NCBI RefSeq assembly: GCF_005221305.1
Contig: NZ_CP039887.1
Location: 2,046,001 to 2,110,000 of the forward strand
DNA length: 64,000 nucleotides
Source of the DNA: Neisseria subflava
GTDB lineage: Bacteria; Pseudomonadota; Gammaproteobacteria; Burkholderiales; Neisseriaceae
Direction of reading: 5' to 3'
Below the pieces are notes generated by a model, which saw nothing but the letters and a program-made list of their open reading frames with translations, was not told the origin of the DNA and ran no database searches. Both the position numbers and the translations under genes were made by a program. Positions 34,935 through 44,753 of this stretch are shown one piece after another (position 1 is the stretch's first letter; each line of letters starts with the position of its first letter).

Positions 34935-35892
34935 GAGCAGGTTTCCTTAATAAAAGCCATAAAAACAAAGCCGTCCCCATCACGCCAAAAACCGTAGAGA
35001 CCGGAATTTCAAACGGAAACACAATTACGCGTCCGACAATATCGCACAGCAACACCAAAGACGCGCCCAGCAAGGCCACCGCAGGCAGGCTTTGGCGTAG
35101 TTTGTCGCCCATCAGGCGGCTGATGATGTTCGGCACGACTAGGCCGATAAACGGAATATTGCCGACCGTCACGACCACTAAAGACGTAATCAGCGCCACA
35201 ATAATCAGCCCCGACCACATAATCGCCGTCCGGTTCAGTCCCAAATTTACGCTTACTGTTTCGCCCAAACCCAAAATCGTCAGCTGGTCGGCAATCAAAT
35301 AGGCAAACAAAGCCAAAATCCCCGTTGCCCACAACAGCTCATACCGTCCGAGCAACACGCCGGAAAAATCGCCCTGTTGCCACACGCCGAGCATTTGCAG
35401 CATTTCGTTTTCATACGCGATAAAGGTGGCCACCGCCTCAATCACACCGCCGAAAATAATCCCGACCAAAGGCACCATCAGTTGCGCGGTCGGCGGCAGG
35501 CGGCGGATCAGCAGCATAAAGACCAACATCCCGATCAGCGCGGCAACGGCGGCAACCGACATTTTTGCCAGCAGCGGCGCGGCCGGTAGCAGCAGGGTCA
35601 TCAGCAGCAAACCCAAAGCCGCGCTTTGGCTTGCGCCCACCATCGACGGTTCGACAAAACGGTTGCGCATCAAAATCTGCATAATCATGCCGGCCACCGC
35701 CATCGACGCGCCCGTCAGCACAATCGCAAACGTGCGCGGCAGGCGGCTGATGAACATGACTTGCTGGCTGTCGGATAGCGAAAACAGGGCGGACCATTTG
35801 AAGTCGGCCACGCCGACCGACAGGCTGACGGCAAACAATATCAGCAGCGCTACACCGTTGACCGCATTTAAAAATGAAGGTTTGTGAAACAT
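34924..35892 (-). CDS. fetC: Ferric enterobactin ABC transporter permease FetC
   Basis: 322 residues, FecCD family, about nine membrane helices. Characteristic stretches are SRLPRTFAIVLTGASMAVAGMIMQ, then MRNRFVEPSMVGASQSAALG, GLGETVSVNLGLNR and IPFIGLVVPNIISRLMG. It pairs with FetD, whose start overlaps its stop. Confidence 0.9.
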   Translation of the reverse strand: MFHKPSFLNAVNGVALLILFAVSLSVGVADFKWSALFSLSDSQQVMFISRLPRTFAIVLTGASMAVAGMIMQILMRNRFVEPSMVGASQSAALGLLLMTLLLPAAPLLAKMSVAAVAALIGMLVFMLLIRRLPPTAQLMVPLVGIIFGGVIEAVATFIAYENEMLQMLGVWQQGDFSGVLLGRYELLWATGILALFAYLIADQLTILGLGETVSVNLGLNRTAIMWSGLIIVALITSLVVVTVGNIPFIGLVVPNIISRLMGDKLRQSLPAVALLGASLVLLCDIVGRVIVFPFEIPVSTVFGVMGTALFLWLLLRKPAHAV

Positions 35893-36122
35893 AAAATGGT
35901 TCGGAAAAAATAAGGCCGTCTGAAAGAAGGGTTAAGGTATTTTGCGAAAAAGGCAGGTTTGCCCATCATAAAAACAGATGCAAACAGGCAAAAATTGTCC
36001 ATTTGCACCATGTATTTTCAGACGGCCTAAATCCAATGACTTCAGATCAAGCAGCTTGATCCTGTGAATCATCAAACCGTTCAGGCCGTCTGAAAGAGGC
36101 GGGCGGCTATGCCCGTGCCGAA
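35893..36122. other. fetB-fetC spacer with three DUS copies and a palindrome
   Basis: 230 bases. AG-DUS copies occur at about 35912, 36018 and 36083. At 36045-36061 GATCAAGC-A-GCTTGATC is a perfect palindrome that could form a small hairpin. No ORF is supported. Confidence 0.6.
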
Positions 36123-37085
36123 TTACTTGGCCGCATTAAACGCATCGCTGACCTGTTTGGAAGCGTTCAGCAATTCTTGTGCGCCGCCGGCCGCCAGATA
36201 GGTTTCCGGCACGAGGTACACGACTTGGCCTTTTTTCCATGCAGTTGTTTCGGCAACCAAAGGATTGTTCAAAACATCTTTCGCAGCCTGACCTTCTTCA
36301 CCGATGGCCGCGCCGCGGTCCAAAACAAACAGCCAATCAGGGTTTTTCTCTTTCAGGTATTCAAAGCTGATAGGCTGGCCGTGGCTGCCTTCTTTAATCG
36401 ATTCATCGACAGCAGGAACGCCGATGTCTTTATGCAGCCAACCGCCCAAACGGGAAGAAGGGCCGAAAGCCGACATCTTACCGCCGTTGACCAAAATCAC
36501 CAAACCCTTGCCTTTGCCTTGAGCAGCGGTTTTCGCTGCTTCAAACGAAGCATCGATTTCCGCTTTCAGCTTGTCCGCTTCCGCCTGTTTGCCAAAGATT
36601 TGCCCCAGCGCGTCGATGCGCTCTTTTGAGCTTTCTTTCAGATTGGCGGTTTCGGCAGTCATCTCGATGGTCGGCGCAATCTCGTTCAACTTGTCAAATG
36701 CTTTGGCTGCACGGCTGCCGATGATGATGAGCTGCGGTTTGTAAGCGTTGAGTGCTTCGTAGTCAGGCTCAAACAGCGTGCCGGCAGGTTTCGTGGTTTT
36801 GAAATATTCGTCTAAATAAGGCAGCCGGTTTTTATCGACGGACAAACCGGTTTTCACGCCCAGTTTGTTTAAAGTGTCGAGCATACCCAAATCGTAAACG
36901 GCGATACGCTCCGGATTTTGCGGCACTTTCGCATCGCCGCGCGCGGTTTTCACCGTCAGGCTTGCACCTTCGGTTTGGGCGGCAGAAGCGGAAGCAGTTT
37001 GCGCCTGATTGGAAGCAGAATCTTTCGGTGAACATGCACTCAAAGCGAGGGCGCAGCATACGGCTAAAGCGGTCAAACGTAACAT
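36123..37085 (-). CDS. fetB: Ferric enterobactin periplasmic-binding lipoprotein FetB
   Basis: 320 residues with lipobox LSAC (Cys 17), so it is anchored in the inner membrane face. The class III binding-protein fold is indicated by PERIAVYDLGMLDTLNKLGV, then KPQLIIIGSRAAKAFDKL, a long linking helix, and VILVNGGKMSAFGPSSRLGGW. It passes the ferric siderophore from FetA to FetC/D. A linker rich in Ala, Ser and Gln (about 20-45) joins the lipid anchor to the fold. Confidence 0.92.
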   Translation of the reverse strand: MLRLTALAVCCALALSACSPKDSASNQAQTASASAAQTEGASLTVKTARGDAKVPQNPERIAVYDLGMLDTLNKLGVKTGLSVDKNRLPYLDEYFKTTKPAGTLFEPDYEALNAYKPQLIIIGSRAAKAFDKLNEIAPTIEMTAETANLKESSKERIDALGQIFGKQAEADKLKAEIDASFEAAKTAAQGKGKGLVILVNGGKMSAFGPSSRLGGWLHKDIGVPAVDESIKEGSHGQPISFEYLKEKNPDWLFVLDRGAAIGEEGQAAKDVLNNPLVAETTAWKKGQVVYLVPETYLAAGGAQELLNASKQVSDAFNAAK

Positions 37086-37151
37086 AGAGTCTCTCCGTGG
37101 TCGGAAATAAAGTAAATCGAAATGATAACTTGTATCGGATTATAAAGCTAG

Positions 37152-37183
37152 ATGCCGTCTGAAAACTTTTGTTTTCAGACGGC
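37152..37183. repeat. AT-DUS inverted repeat in the fetA-fetB spacer
   Basis: One exact AT-DUS and a GCCGTCTGAAAAC counter-arm, with a 4-base loop. The T run lies on the plus-strand side, so it may not terminate leftward fet transcription fully. Confidence 0.6.
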
Positions 37184-37200
37184 TTTTTCAAGCTGATTGC

Positions 37201-39279
37201 TTAGAAGCGGTAGTTCACACCCAAGCGGACATCGCGACCGATACCGGGTAAGGTTTCACCGCGTTGGCTGTGCGGATAGTAGAACTTGTTAAACACGTTG
37301 TTGACGGCAAAGTTGACATTGAGCGTGTCTTTGCCCAGAGGTTTCCAGTTGGCGAATACATCGTTCACGCCGTAGCCTTTGCGTTTGACTTCACCCTTGT
37401 CGCGTACCAACACAGAGCCGGAGGCTTTTTGGAGGTAACGACCACGCCAGCCGATTTCCAAATTCGGATTTTGGAAGCGGTAGGAGAGGGAGGTTGTCCA
37501 GGTGCGACCGGTTTGTACGGCAAATTCGGGGTTTGCGCTTAACAGGTTTTTAGGATGGGTGTCGTAGATGCGCGGTTTGCTGTGGCTGACACCGACTTTA
37601 GCCAGCAGGCCGCCTGTGCGGTAGGATGCGCCCAGTTCGTAGCCGTGGTTTTTGATGTAGCCTGCATTGGCAGTTTCTTTAAATGCCGCGCCGTGGCGGT
37701 CTTGCGGATTGGCGATGGCGTCGCTGATTTTTTGCCAGAAGTAGCTGCCGTTTGCGGCAAACGTACCGTCGTTGTAGTTGAAGCCGATTTCGGTATTGCG
37801 CGCGCGTTCGGCTACTGTGCCGTCTGCAATGGAAACGATGCCTCGGCGGCCGTGGGTCAGCAGTGCGTCGTACAGGCGCGGGCTGCGGCTGGCGTAGTTG
37901 TGACTTGCGCTGAAGCTCAAGTTTTCGGCAGGTTGGTAAATTACGCCCAGACTCGGGTTGACTTTGCCGTCTGAAACCGATTTGCCGTCATGGGTTTTGA
38001 CCTCGAAATGGTCGTAACGCAGACCACCGGTCAGGGTAACATCGCCGATATCTTGGATGGCTTCGACATACACGCCGTAATCGGTTTTGGTCGGGTTGGT
38101 CAGGCTGTATCCGCGTACCAGACGTTGCAGGGCGGCATCGGTGTTGGTGTATTGCGAATTCAGGAAGGCATGGGGTTTGATTTCCTGATGGCGGTAGTTG
38201 ACACCGTATTTCAACAGGGTTTTTTCGGCAAGGCGGCTGTCGAAGTTGATATTTGCACCTTTGGTGGTGATTTTGGTTGTGGTCGGGCCTGCCACATTGC
38301 CTGCGTAGCCGTTACCTTTGTCATCGGCAGAATAGCGCTCGTTTTCCAATACATAGGCGTTGGCATTCAGTTTTTCGACAAAGCCCAGGTTTTTACCCGT
38401 GTACTCTAAGTTGGTGTTGGATTGGGTAGTTTCGCGGTAAATGGGTGTATTGTCAGCTTTCCTGCCGTCCGGACGGGTAAAGGCCTGCCAACCAAATTCT
38501 TCTCGGATGAAGCGTTCGCCACGGTGTTGATCCTGCATATGGCTTAAGACAATGCGGTGGTCGTCGAAGGTTGCACCAATTTTGGCGAGGTAGCTGCGTT
38601 TGTCCAATCCGCTTTTTAAGACTTTGTTTGCACCGTATTGGTTGGTGTAGCCTTTACCTGCTTTGTAATCTTTTTCATCGTTGCGGCTGTAAGAGAACAA
38701 ACCGTCGAAGTTGCCGGCTTTTCCGAACACGCTGGCACCGTAGTTTACGCCGTCATTGCTGGCATAACCGCTGCTGAGGCGCACGCCCCAGTTTTTATCC
38801 AAACCTTTGAGCAAGTCTTCGGCATCGACGGTTTTGGTAATAATCGCGCCGTTGGTCGCGCCGATACCGGCAGATGCCGAGCCTGCGCCTTTCTGTACGG
38901 AGACGATTTTGACCAGCGCAGGGTCGATGATGAAACGGCCTTGGTGATACAGTATTTGGCTGTCGGAATAGGCGTTGTCCACCTTGATGTCGACAGAGTT
39001 CTGACCCATGCCGCGCAAGGTCATGTGTTGGGATGTGCCGTTACCGCCGCCGAAATCGATGGCAGGTTCTTCTTTTAACAATTCGCGCAAATCGGTTGAT
39101 GTGCTTTCGTCTTTTTGACGAAGGGTGACGATATTGGTTTTGATTTTGCTGCCTTGGCGGTCACCTTTAACGGTAACGGTATCAAGTACAACATTGTCTT
39201 TGGCTTCATTTTCTGCGTGTGCAAAACCGGCGGCGAGTGCCATTGAAAGCAGGCTGAAGCGGAACAGGGGTGAAGTCAT
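37201..39279 (-). CDS. fetA: Ferric enterobactin TonB-dependent receptor FetA (FrpB)
   Basis: 692 residues, closely matching meningococcal FetA over the signal peptide (LAAGFAHA), TonB box region (VVLDTVTVKGDRQGSK), plug (KEEPAIDFGGGNGTSQHMTL, QKGAGSASAGIGATNGAI) and the C-terminal barrel ending in VRLGVNYRF. It is about 20 residues shorter than the usual FetA, mainly because of short loops, including the region equivalent to the typing loop VR (around residue 370). AGAAGGAAA precedes the ATG. It imports ferric enterobactin and related catecholates. Confidence 0.95.
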   Translation of the reverse strand: MTSPLFRFSLLSMALAAGFAHAENEAKDNVVLDTVTVKGDRQGSKIKTNIVTLRQKDESTSTDLRELLKEEPAIDFGGGNGTSQHMTLRGMGQNSVDIKVDNAYSDSQILYHQGRFIIDPALVKIVSVQKGAGSASAGIGATNGAIITKTVDAEDLLKGLDKNWGVRLSSGYASNDGVNYGASVFGKAGNFDGLFSYSRNDEKDYKAGKGYTNQYGANKVLKSGLDKRSYLAKIGATFDDHRIVLSHMQDQHRGERFIREEFGWQAFTRPDGRKADNTPIYRETTQSNTNLEYTGKNLGFVEKLNANAYVLENERYSADDKGNGYAGNVAGPTTTKITTKGANINFDSRLAEKTLLKYGVNYRHQEIKPHAFLNSQYTNTDAALQRLVRGYSLTNPTKTDYGVYVEAIQDIGDVTLTGGLRYDHFEVKTHDGKSVSDGKVNPSLGVIYQPAENLSFSASHNYASRSPRLYDALLTHGRRGIVSIADGTVAERARNTEIGFNYNDGTFAANGSYFWQKISDAIANPQDRHGAAFKETANAGYIKNHGYELGASYRTGGLLAKVGVSHSKPRIYDTHPKNLLSANPEFAVQTGRTWTTSLSYRFQNPNLEIGWRGRYLQKASGSVLVRDKGEVKRKGYGVNDVFANWKPLGKDTLNVNFAVNNVFNKFYYPHSQRGETLPGIGRDVRLGVNYRF

Positions 39280-39347
39280 GGAAATTTCCTTCTGTTGGAT
39301 AAGTTTCAGTTAATCGATAAATTATTTATTAATAATAATTTTTATTT

Positions 39348-39376
39348 ATTTTAAAGGTGGGCTATTATTTTGTAAA
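39348..39376 (-). promoter_or_regulatory. fetA promoter, no poly-C tract
   Basis: On the minus strand TTTACA, a 17-base spacer and TAAAAT. Meningococcal and gonococcal fetA have a phase-variable C run in this spacer; here the longest C run is three. An AT-rich stretch with AATAATAATT (39331-39340) just downstream could hold a Fur site, but no full 19-base box is clear. Confidence 0.65.
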
Positions 39377-39449
39377 GGTGTGCATAGTTTTGCGCCAATA
39401 ATGTTTGGTTTTTTGTTGATTGAAGCATGTGAAGCCCGCCGTCTGTAAA

Positions 39450-39539
39450 AGGTCGTCTGAAAATGCCTGCCTGCTTGATCAGCATTGAAAGTAGGGCGGG
39501 GATGGTACGCAACTTGTCATGTCTGTTTTCAGACGACCC
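39450..39539. repeat. AG-mucDUS copy with opposed near-copy
   Basis: An exact AGGTCGTCTGAA (39450-39461), the dialect described for N. mucosa, and GGGTCGTCTGAA reversed at 39528-39539. The 425-base fetA-groES gap also holds the two promoters listed and no supported ORF. Confidence 0.7.
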
Positions 39540-39564
39540 CGCATAGAAAATTTTTACTTCTTCC

Positions 39565-39593
39565 CTTGAATTTACCGGGACAAACCCTAATTT
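39565..39593 (+). promoter_or_regulatory. Candidate sigma-32 heat-shock promoter of groES
   Basis: CTTGAA at 39565-39570, a 14-base spacer and CCCTAATTT at 39585-39593 resemble the RpoH consensus CTTGAA-N11-16-CCCCATnT. It lies 112 bases before the groES ATG. Confidence 0.5.
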
Positions 39594-39704
39594 ACCGCTG
39601 TGTTAAGGTAAGTTTGTTGACAAACTTGCCGCCTTCTTTTTCAAACCGCATCTGCCGGATAAAGGCAAATGATTGTTTTCAAACTATTTATCGGAGCATA
39701 AAAC

Positions 39705-39992
39705 ATGACCATCCGTCCTTTACACGACCGCGTCGTCGTCAAACGCTTGGAAGCTGAAGAGAAAACCGCATCAGGCATCGTCTTGCCGGGCGCAGCCGCT
39801 GAAAAACCCGACATGGGCGAAGTAATCGCCGTGGGCGCAGGTAAAATCGGTAAAGACGGCGAACGCCGTCCGCTGGATGTCAAAGTCGGCGACAAAATCA
39901 TCTTCGGCAAATACAGCGGTCAAACTGTAAAAGCCGACGGCGAAGAGCTGTTGGTAATGCGCGAAGAAGACATCTTCGGCATCGTGGAGTAA
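39705..39992 (+). CDS. groES: Co-chaperonin GroES
   Basis: 95 residues, the standard length. It starts MTIRPLHDRVVVKRLE, with the mobile loop EEKTASGIVLPGAAAEKP and the core DKIIFGKYSGQTVK. It caps the GroEL ring during folding. GroEL lies 1.28 kb downstream rather than adjacent, because two other genes intervene. Confidence 0.97.
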   Translation: MTIRPLHDRVVVKRLEAEEKTASGIVLPGAAAEKPDMGEVIAVGAGKIGKDGERRPLDVKVGDKIIFGKYSGQTVKADGEELLVMREEDIFGIVE

Positions 39993-39994
39993 GT

Positions 39995-40006
39995 TTCAGG
40001 CAGCCT
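39995..40006 (-). other. AG-simDUS copy (Simonsiella-type uptake sequence)
   Basis: The minus strand reads exactly AGGCTGCCTGAA, starting three bases after the groES stop codon. This dialect is described for Simonsiella muelleri, not for AG-DUS Neisseria. Confidence 0.7.
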
Positions 40007-40043
40007 GCACGTCTTTTTCGCAATTTAATCAGGAGTTTATGAA

Positions 40044-40676
40044 ATGAAAAAAATCACGTTTTATACCAATCCCTATTCACGCGGTAAAGGTATCCGCTGG
40101 CTGCTGGAAGAATGCGGTGCGGATTATGAAGTCGTCCCCGTGCCTTTCGGCGAAAACGGCACCAAATCCGCCGACTATCTCGCCGTCAATCCCATGGGCA
40201 AACTGCCTGCGGTGAAATACGGCGATGCAGTGATTACCGAAGTTGCCGCGCTGATAACTTTTCTGGCGGAACTCTTCCCGGAGAAAAACCTGATTCCCGC
40301 CGCCGGCACCGCAGAACGCGGCGAGTTTTACCGCTGGCTGATATTTGCCCTGCACGCCGAATACGCCTTTATGGATAAACGGTTCGGCATTCCCGAAACA
40401 CCGGAACGCAAATACAGCATCGGCTACGGCAGCTTTGACGAAGTCGTCGCCACGCTGACCAAGTTCCTGCGCGGCAAAGAATACGCTTTGGGCAACCGTT
40501 TCACTGCGCTGGACCTGTATTTGAGCAGCCTGATTGCGTGGGGCATTATGCGGGGGCAAGTGCTGCCCGCAGATGGGGAACTCGCGGCCTACATGAAACG
40601 CCACATGGCACGTCCCGCCTTTGCCAAAGCGCAGGCGTTGGATGCGGAACTCGCGAAACAGATGGGCTTGGAATAA
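40044..40676 (+). CDS. Glutathione S-transferase family protein
   Basis: 210 residues. The thioredoxin-fold N-terminal half has YTNPYSRGKGIRWLLEECG (catalytic-region Ser/Tyr) and the cis-Pro loop NPMGKLPAVKYGD, then VITEVAALITFLAELFP. The all-helical C-terminal half has the N-capping motif RFTALDLYL. AGGAG lies 8 bases before the ATG at 40044. It lies between groES and groEL and is bounded by non-native uptake sequences, so it was probably gained from another Neisseriaceae lineage. Confidence 0.88.
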   Translation: MKKITFYTNPYSRGKGIRWLLEECGADYEVVPVPFGENGTKSADYLAVNPMGKLPAVKYGDAVITEVAALITFLAELFPEKNLIPAAGTAERGEFYRWLIFALHAEYAFMDKRFGIPETPERKYSIGYGSFDEVVATLTKFLRGKEYALGNRFTALDLYLSSLIAWGIMRGQVLPADGELAAYMKRHMARPAFAKAQALDAELAKQMGLE

Positions 40677-40688
40677 AAGCAGCCTGCA
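40677..40688 (+). other. AA-king3DUS copy
   Basis: Exactly AAGCAGCCTGCA, overlapping the GST gene's end region. I recall this dialect from a Kingella-type group of the Neisseriaceae. Confidence 0.7.
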
Positions 40689-40723
40689 CCCGTTTGACCC
40701 AGTTTTAATACAGGAAACACACT

Positions 40724-41119
40724 ATGCACGCACAATGTTTATGCGGCGCAGTAACGCTGGAAGTACCCGAAACGCACGAACTGCACGCCTGCCACTGCGG
40801 CAAATGCCGTACTTGGAACGGCGGCGCATCGTTCACGCTGACGGCGCAGTCGCCCAAAATTTCAGGCAGCGAACACATCGGACGTTACTCATCGTCCGAA
40901 TGGGCGCAACGCTGCTTCTGCAAAGAATGCGGCACACACCTGTTCGTGCAGGTCGGCAACGATTACTACATCAACGCCGGTCTGTTTGCCGACAATGCAG
41001 CCTTCCGCACCGCATCGCAAATCTTCATCGACTGCAAAGCCCCGTATTACGATTTGGCAAACGACACGCCCAAGCTGACTGAAGCCGAATTTTTGGCGAT
41101 GGTGGGCGCAGCGCAATAA
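40724..41119 (+). CDS. GFA family protein (CENP-V/GFA zinc fold)
   Basis: 131 residues. The zinc ligands are visible as QCLCGAV (Cys 5, Cys 7), HACHCGKCRTWNG (Cys 23, 25, 28) and FCKECGTHLF (Cys near 66 and 69), the glutathione-dependent formaldehyde-activating pattern. Most family members have no proven formaldehyde activity. It follows the GST gene by 47 bases, and a glutathione link would be consistent. It shares the foreign uptake-sequence context. Confidence 0.88.
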   Translation: MHAQCLCGAVTLEVPETHELHACHCGKCRTWNGGASFTLTAQSPKISGSEHIGRYSSSEWAQRCFCKECGTHLFVQVGNDYYINAGLFADNAAFRTASQIFIDCKAPYYDLANDTPKLTEAEFLAMVGAAQ

Positions 41120-41186
41120 GCAATAAGGATTGCCACCGGAGAGCTTGAATATCGCGTTCGGCAACCCAATTTATGCGCTGTACGAA

Positions 41187-41213
41187 AAGCAGCCTGCACT
41201 GTTCAGACGGCCT
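41187..41213. other. Junction of foreign and native uptake sequences
   Basis: AA-king3DUS AAGCAGCCTGCA (41187-41198) is followed after three bases by a native AG-DUS on the minus strand (41202-41213). This marks the right edge of the foreign block before groEL. Confidence 0.75.
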
Positions 41214-41269
41214 GAAAACATCTGATTTTTTGTAAATATTTATTTTTTCATTTCATAAGGAAACCAATC

Positions 41270-42904
<1,635 letters not shown>

Positions 42905-42932
42905 GGCCGTCTGAAACCTTCAGACAAAAAGC

Positions 42933-42965
42933 AAAACCGCACGGCAAGTAGCCGTGCGGTTTTTT
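42933..42965 (+). terminator. Rho-independent terminator of groEL
   Basis: AAAACCGCACGGC pairs perfectly with GCCGTGCGGTTTT around AAGTA, followed by a T run. A DUS copy lies between the stop codon and this hairpin. Confidence 0.92.
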
Positions 42966-43076
42966 ATTTGCCAGTAAGAAGCGTGAGATGGTAAGGGGTA
43001 CGCCATGATTTACGGAGAAATAAGGGCAGCCAGTTCCATTGAATCAAAAGCAATCAAATAAACTTCATCATCAAAA

Positions 43077-43116
43077 AAGGCCGTCTGAAACTTTATTTTG
43101 TGTTTCAGACGGCCTT
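43077..43116. repeat. AG-DUS inverted repeat, left flank of the katA cassette
   Basis: AAGGCCGTCTGAAAC and its complement with loop TTTATTTTGT. Nearly the same 40-base unit recurs at 44963-45010. Confidence 0.8.
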
Positions 43117-43133
43117 CTTAATGATTTAAACCG

Positions 43134-43199
43134 TTACTTTTTGTTTGAACGGCTGTATCGGACAGCTTGAGACAAGAGTTCTTCAATTTCTATCCACAT
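43134..43199 (-). CDS. Possible 21-residue peptide after katA
   Basis: An ATG at 43199 opens 21 codons, starting MWIEIEELLSQAVRYS and ending in Arg-Ser-Asn-Lys-Lys. TAAGGAGG, a full match to the anti-Shine-Dalgarno sequence, ends four bases before the ATG, and its TAA is the katA stop codon. The peptide looks like one amphipathic helix. Coding status is unproven; there is no family to compare. Confidence 0.4.
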   Translation of the reverse strand: MWIEIEELLSQAVRYSRSNKK

Positions 43200-43208
43200 A
43201 ATGCCTCC

Positions 43209-44723
43209 TTACAGTAAACCAGGTTGACCCAATGCCGGGTCGGTCGCGCGGGCGGCTTGCGCGTCTTCAATGGTCAGCCCCAAGGCTTTCGCCACGCCTT
43301 CGCCGTAGGCGGGGTCGCAACGGTGGCAGTTGCGGATGTGGCGGTATTTGATGAAGTCGGGCGCGTCGTCCATTGCGGCGGCGGTGTTGTCGAACAAAGC
43401 CTGTTTCTGCGCGTCGCTCATCAGGTTGAACAAGGCGCGCGGTTGGCTGAAGTAGTCGTCATCGTCTTGACGGTAGTCCCAGTGCGCCGCGTCGCCGTTG
43501 ATTTTCAAAGGCGGTTCGGCGAAGTCGGGCTGTTGCTGCCATTGGCCGAAGCTGTTGGGTTCGTAGTGCGGCAGGCTGCCGTAGTTGCCGTCGGCACGGC
43601 CTTGTCCGTCGCGCTGGTTGCTGTGGACGGGGCAACGCGGGCGGTTGACGGGGATTTGGCGGAAGTTCACGCCCAGGCGGTAGCGTTGCGCGTCGGCGTA
43701 ATTGAACAAACGGGCTTGCAGCATTTTGTCGGGGCTGGCGCCGATACCGGGAACCAGGTTGCTCGGTGCGAAAGCGGATTGTTCCACATCGGCGAAGAAG
43801 TTTTCGGGATTGCGGTTCAACTCGAATTCGCCCACTTCAATCAGCGGATAGTCTTTTTTCGGCCAAACTTTGGTCAAATCGAAAGGATGATACGGCACTT
43901 TTTCCGCATCGGCTTCAGGCATGACTTGGATGTACATCGTCCATTTCGGAAACTCGCCGCGTTCGATGGCTTCGTACAGGTCGCGCTGGTGGCTTTCGCG
44001 GTCGTCTCCGATGATTTTCGCGGCTTCTTCGTTGGTCAGGTTTTTAATGCCTTGCTGGCTGCGGAAATGGAATTTTACCCAGAAACGCTCGCCCGCTTCA
44101 TTCCAGAAGCTGTAAGTATGCGAACCGAAGCCGTGCATATGGCGGTAGCTGGCGGGGATGCCGCGGTCGCTCATGACGATGGTGACTTGGTGCAGGGCTT
44201 CGGGCAGCAGCGTCCAGAAGTCCCAGTTATTCGTGGCGGAACGCATATTGGTGCGCGGGTCGCGTTTGACGGCCTTGTTCAGGTCGGGGAATTTGCGCGG
44301 GTCGCGCAGGAAGAATACGGGCGTATTGTTGCCGACCATGTCCCAGTTGCCTTCTTCGGTATAGAACTTCAACGCAAAGCCGCGGATGTCGCGTTCCGCA
44401 TCGGCTGCGCCGCGCTCGCCCGCCACGGTGGTAAAACGGGCGAACATCTCGGTTTGCTTGCCGACTTCGCTGAAGATTTTGGCACGGGTATATTTTGTAA
44501 TGTCGTGTGTTACGGTAAACGTACCGAATGCGCCCGAACCTTTGGCGTGCATACGGCGTTCGGGGATGACTTCGCGCACGAAGTCGGCAAGTTTTTCATT
44601 CAGCCATAAATCTTGCGCCAGCAACGGACCGCGCGGGCCGGCGGTCAGGCTGTTTTGGTTGTCGGCAACGGGCGCGCCGTTGTTCATGGTCAGATGGGTA
44701 ACAGGGCATTTAGAGGTAGTCAT
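43209..44723 (-). CDS. katA: Catalase (monofunctional heme)
   Basis: Destroys hydrogen peroxide in the cytoplasm. 504 residues, nearly identical in pattern to meningococcal/gonococcal KatA. The start is MTTSKCPVTHLTMNNG; the distal histidine is in RRMHAKGSGAFG, the active-site Asn in GNNTPVFFLRDPRKFPD, and the proximal tyrosine in RLFNYADAQRYRLG. AAAGGAAA precedes the ATG. The gene, with two tiny ORFs, sits between two near-identical DUS inverted repeats. Confidence 0.97.
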   Translation of the reverse strand: MTTSKCPVTHLTMNNGAPVADNQNSLTAGPRGPLLAQDLWLNEKLADFVREVIPERRMHAKGSGAFGTFTVTHDITKYTRAKIFSEVGKQTEMFARFTTVAGERGAADAERDIRGFALKFYTEEGNWDMVGNNTPVFFLRDPRKFPDLNKAVKRDPRTNMRSATNNWDFWTLLPEALHQVTIVMSDRGIPASYRHMHGFGSHTYSFWNEAGERFWVKFHFRSQQGIKNLTNEEAAKIIGDDRESHQRDLYEAIERGEFPKWTMYIQVMPEADAEKVPYHPFDLTKVWPKKDYPLIEVGEFELNRNPENFFADVEQSAFAPSNLVPGIGASPDKMLQARLFNYADAQRYRLGVNFRQIPVNRPRCPVHSNQRDGQGRADGNYGSLPHYEPNSFGQWQQQPDFAEPPLKINGDAAHWDYRQDDDDYFSQPRALFNLMSDAQKQALFDNTAAAMDDAPDFIKYRHIRNCHRCDPAYGEGVAKALGLTIEDAQAARATDPALGQPGLL

Positions 44724-44753
44724 GATGGTTTCCTTTGTGAAATGGTCAGTGGT

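Noticed and set aside
39300..39345. Fur box downstream of the fetA promoter
   Set aside because: The stretch is AT-rich with AATAATAATT but does not align well to the 19-base consensus; it remains possible.
43224..44609. 461-residue plus-strand ORF
   Set aside because: Antisense of katA; no start signal and no domain.
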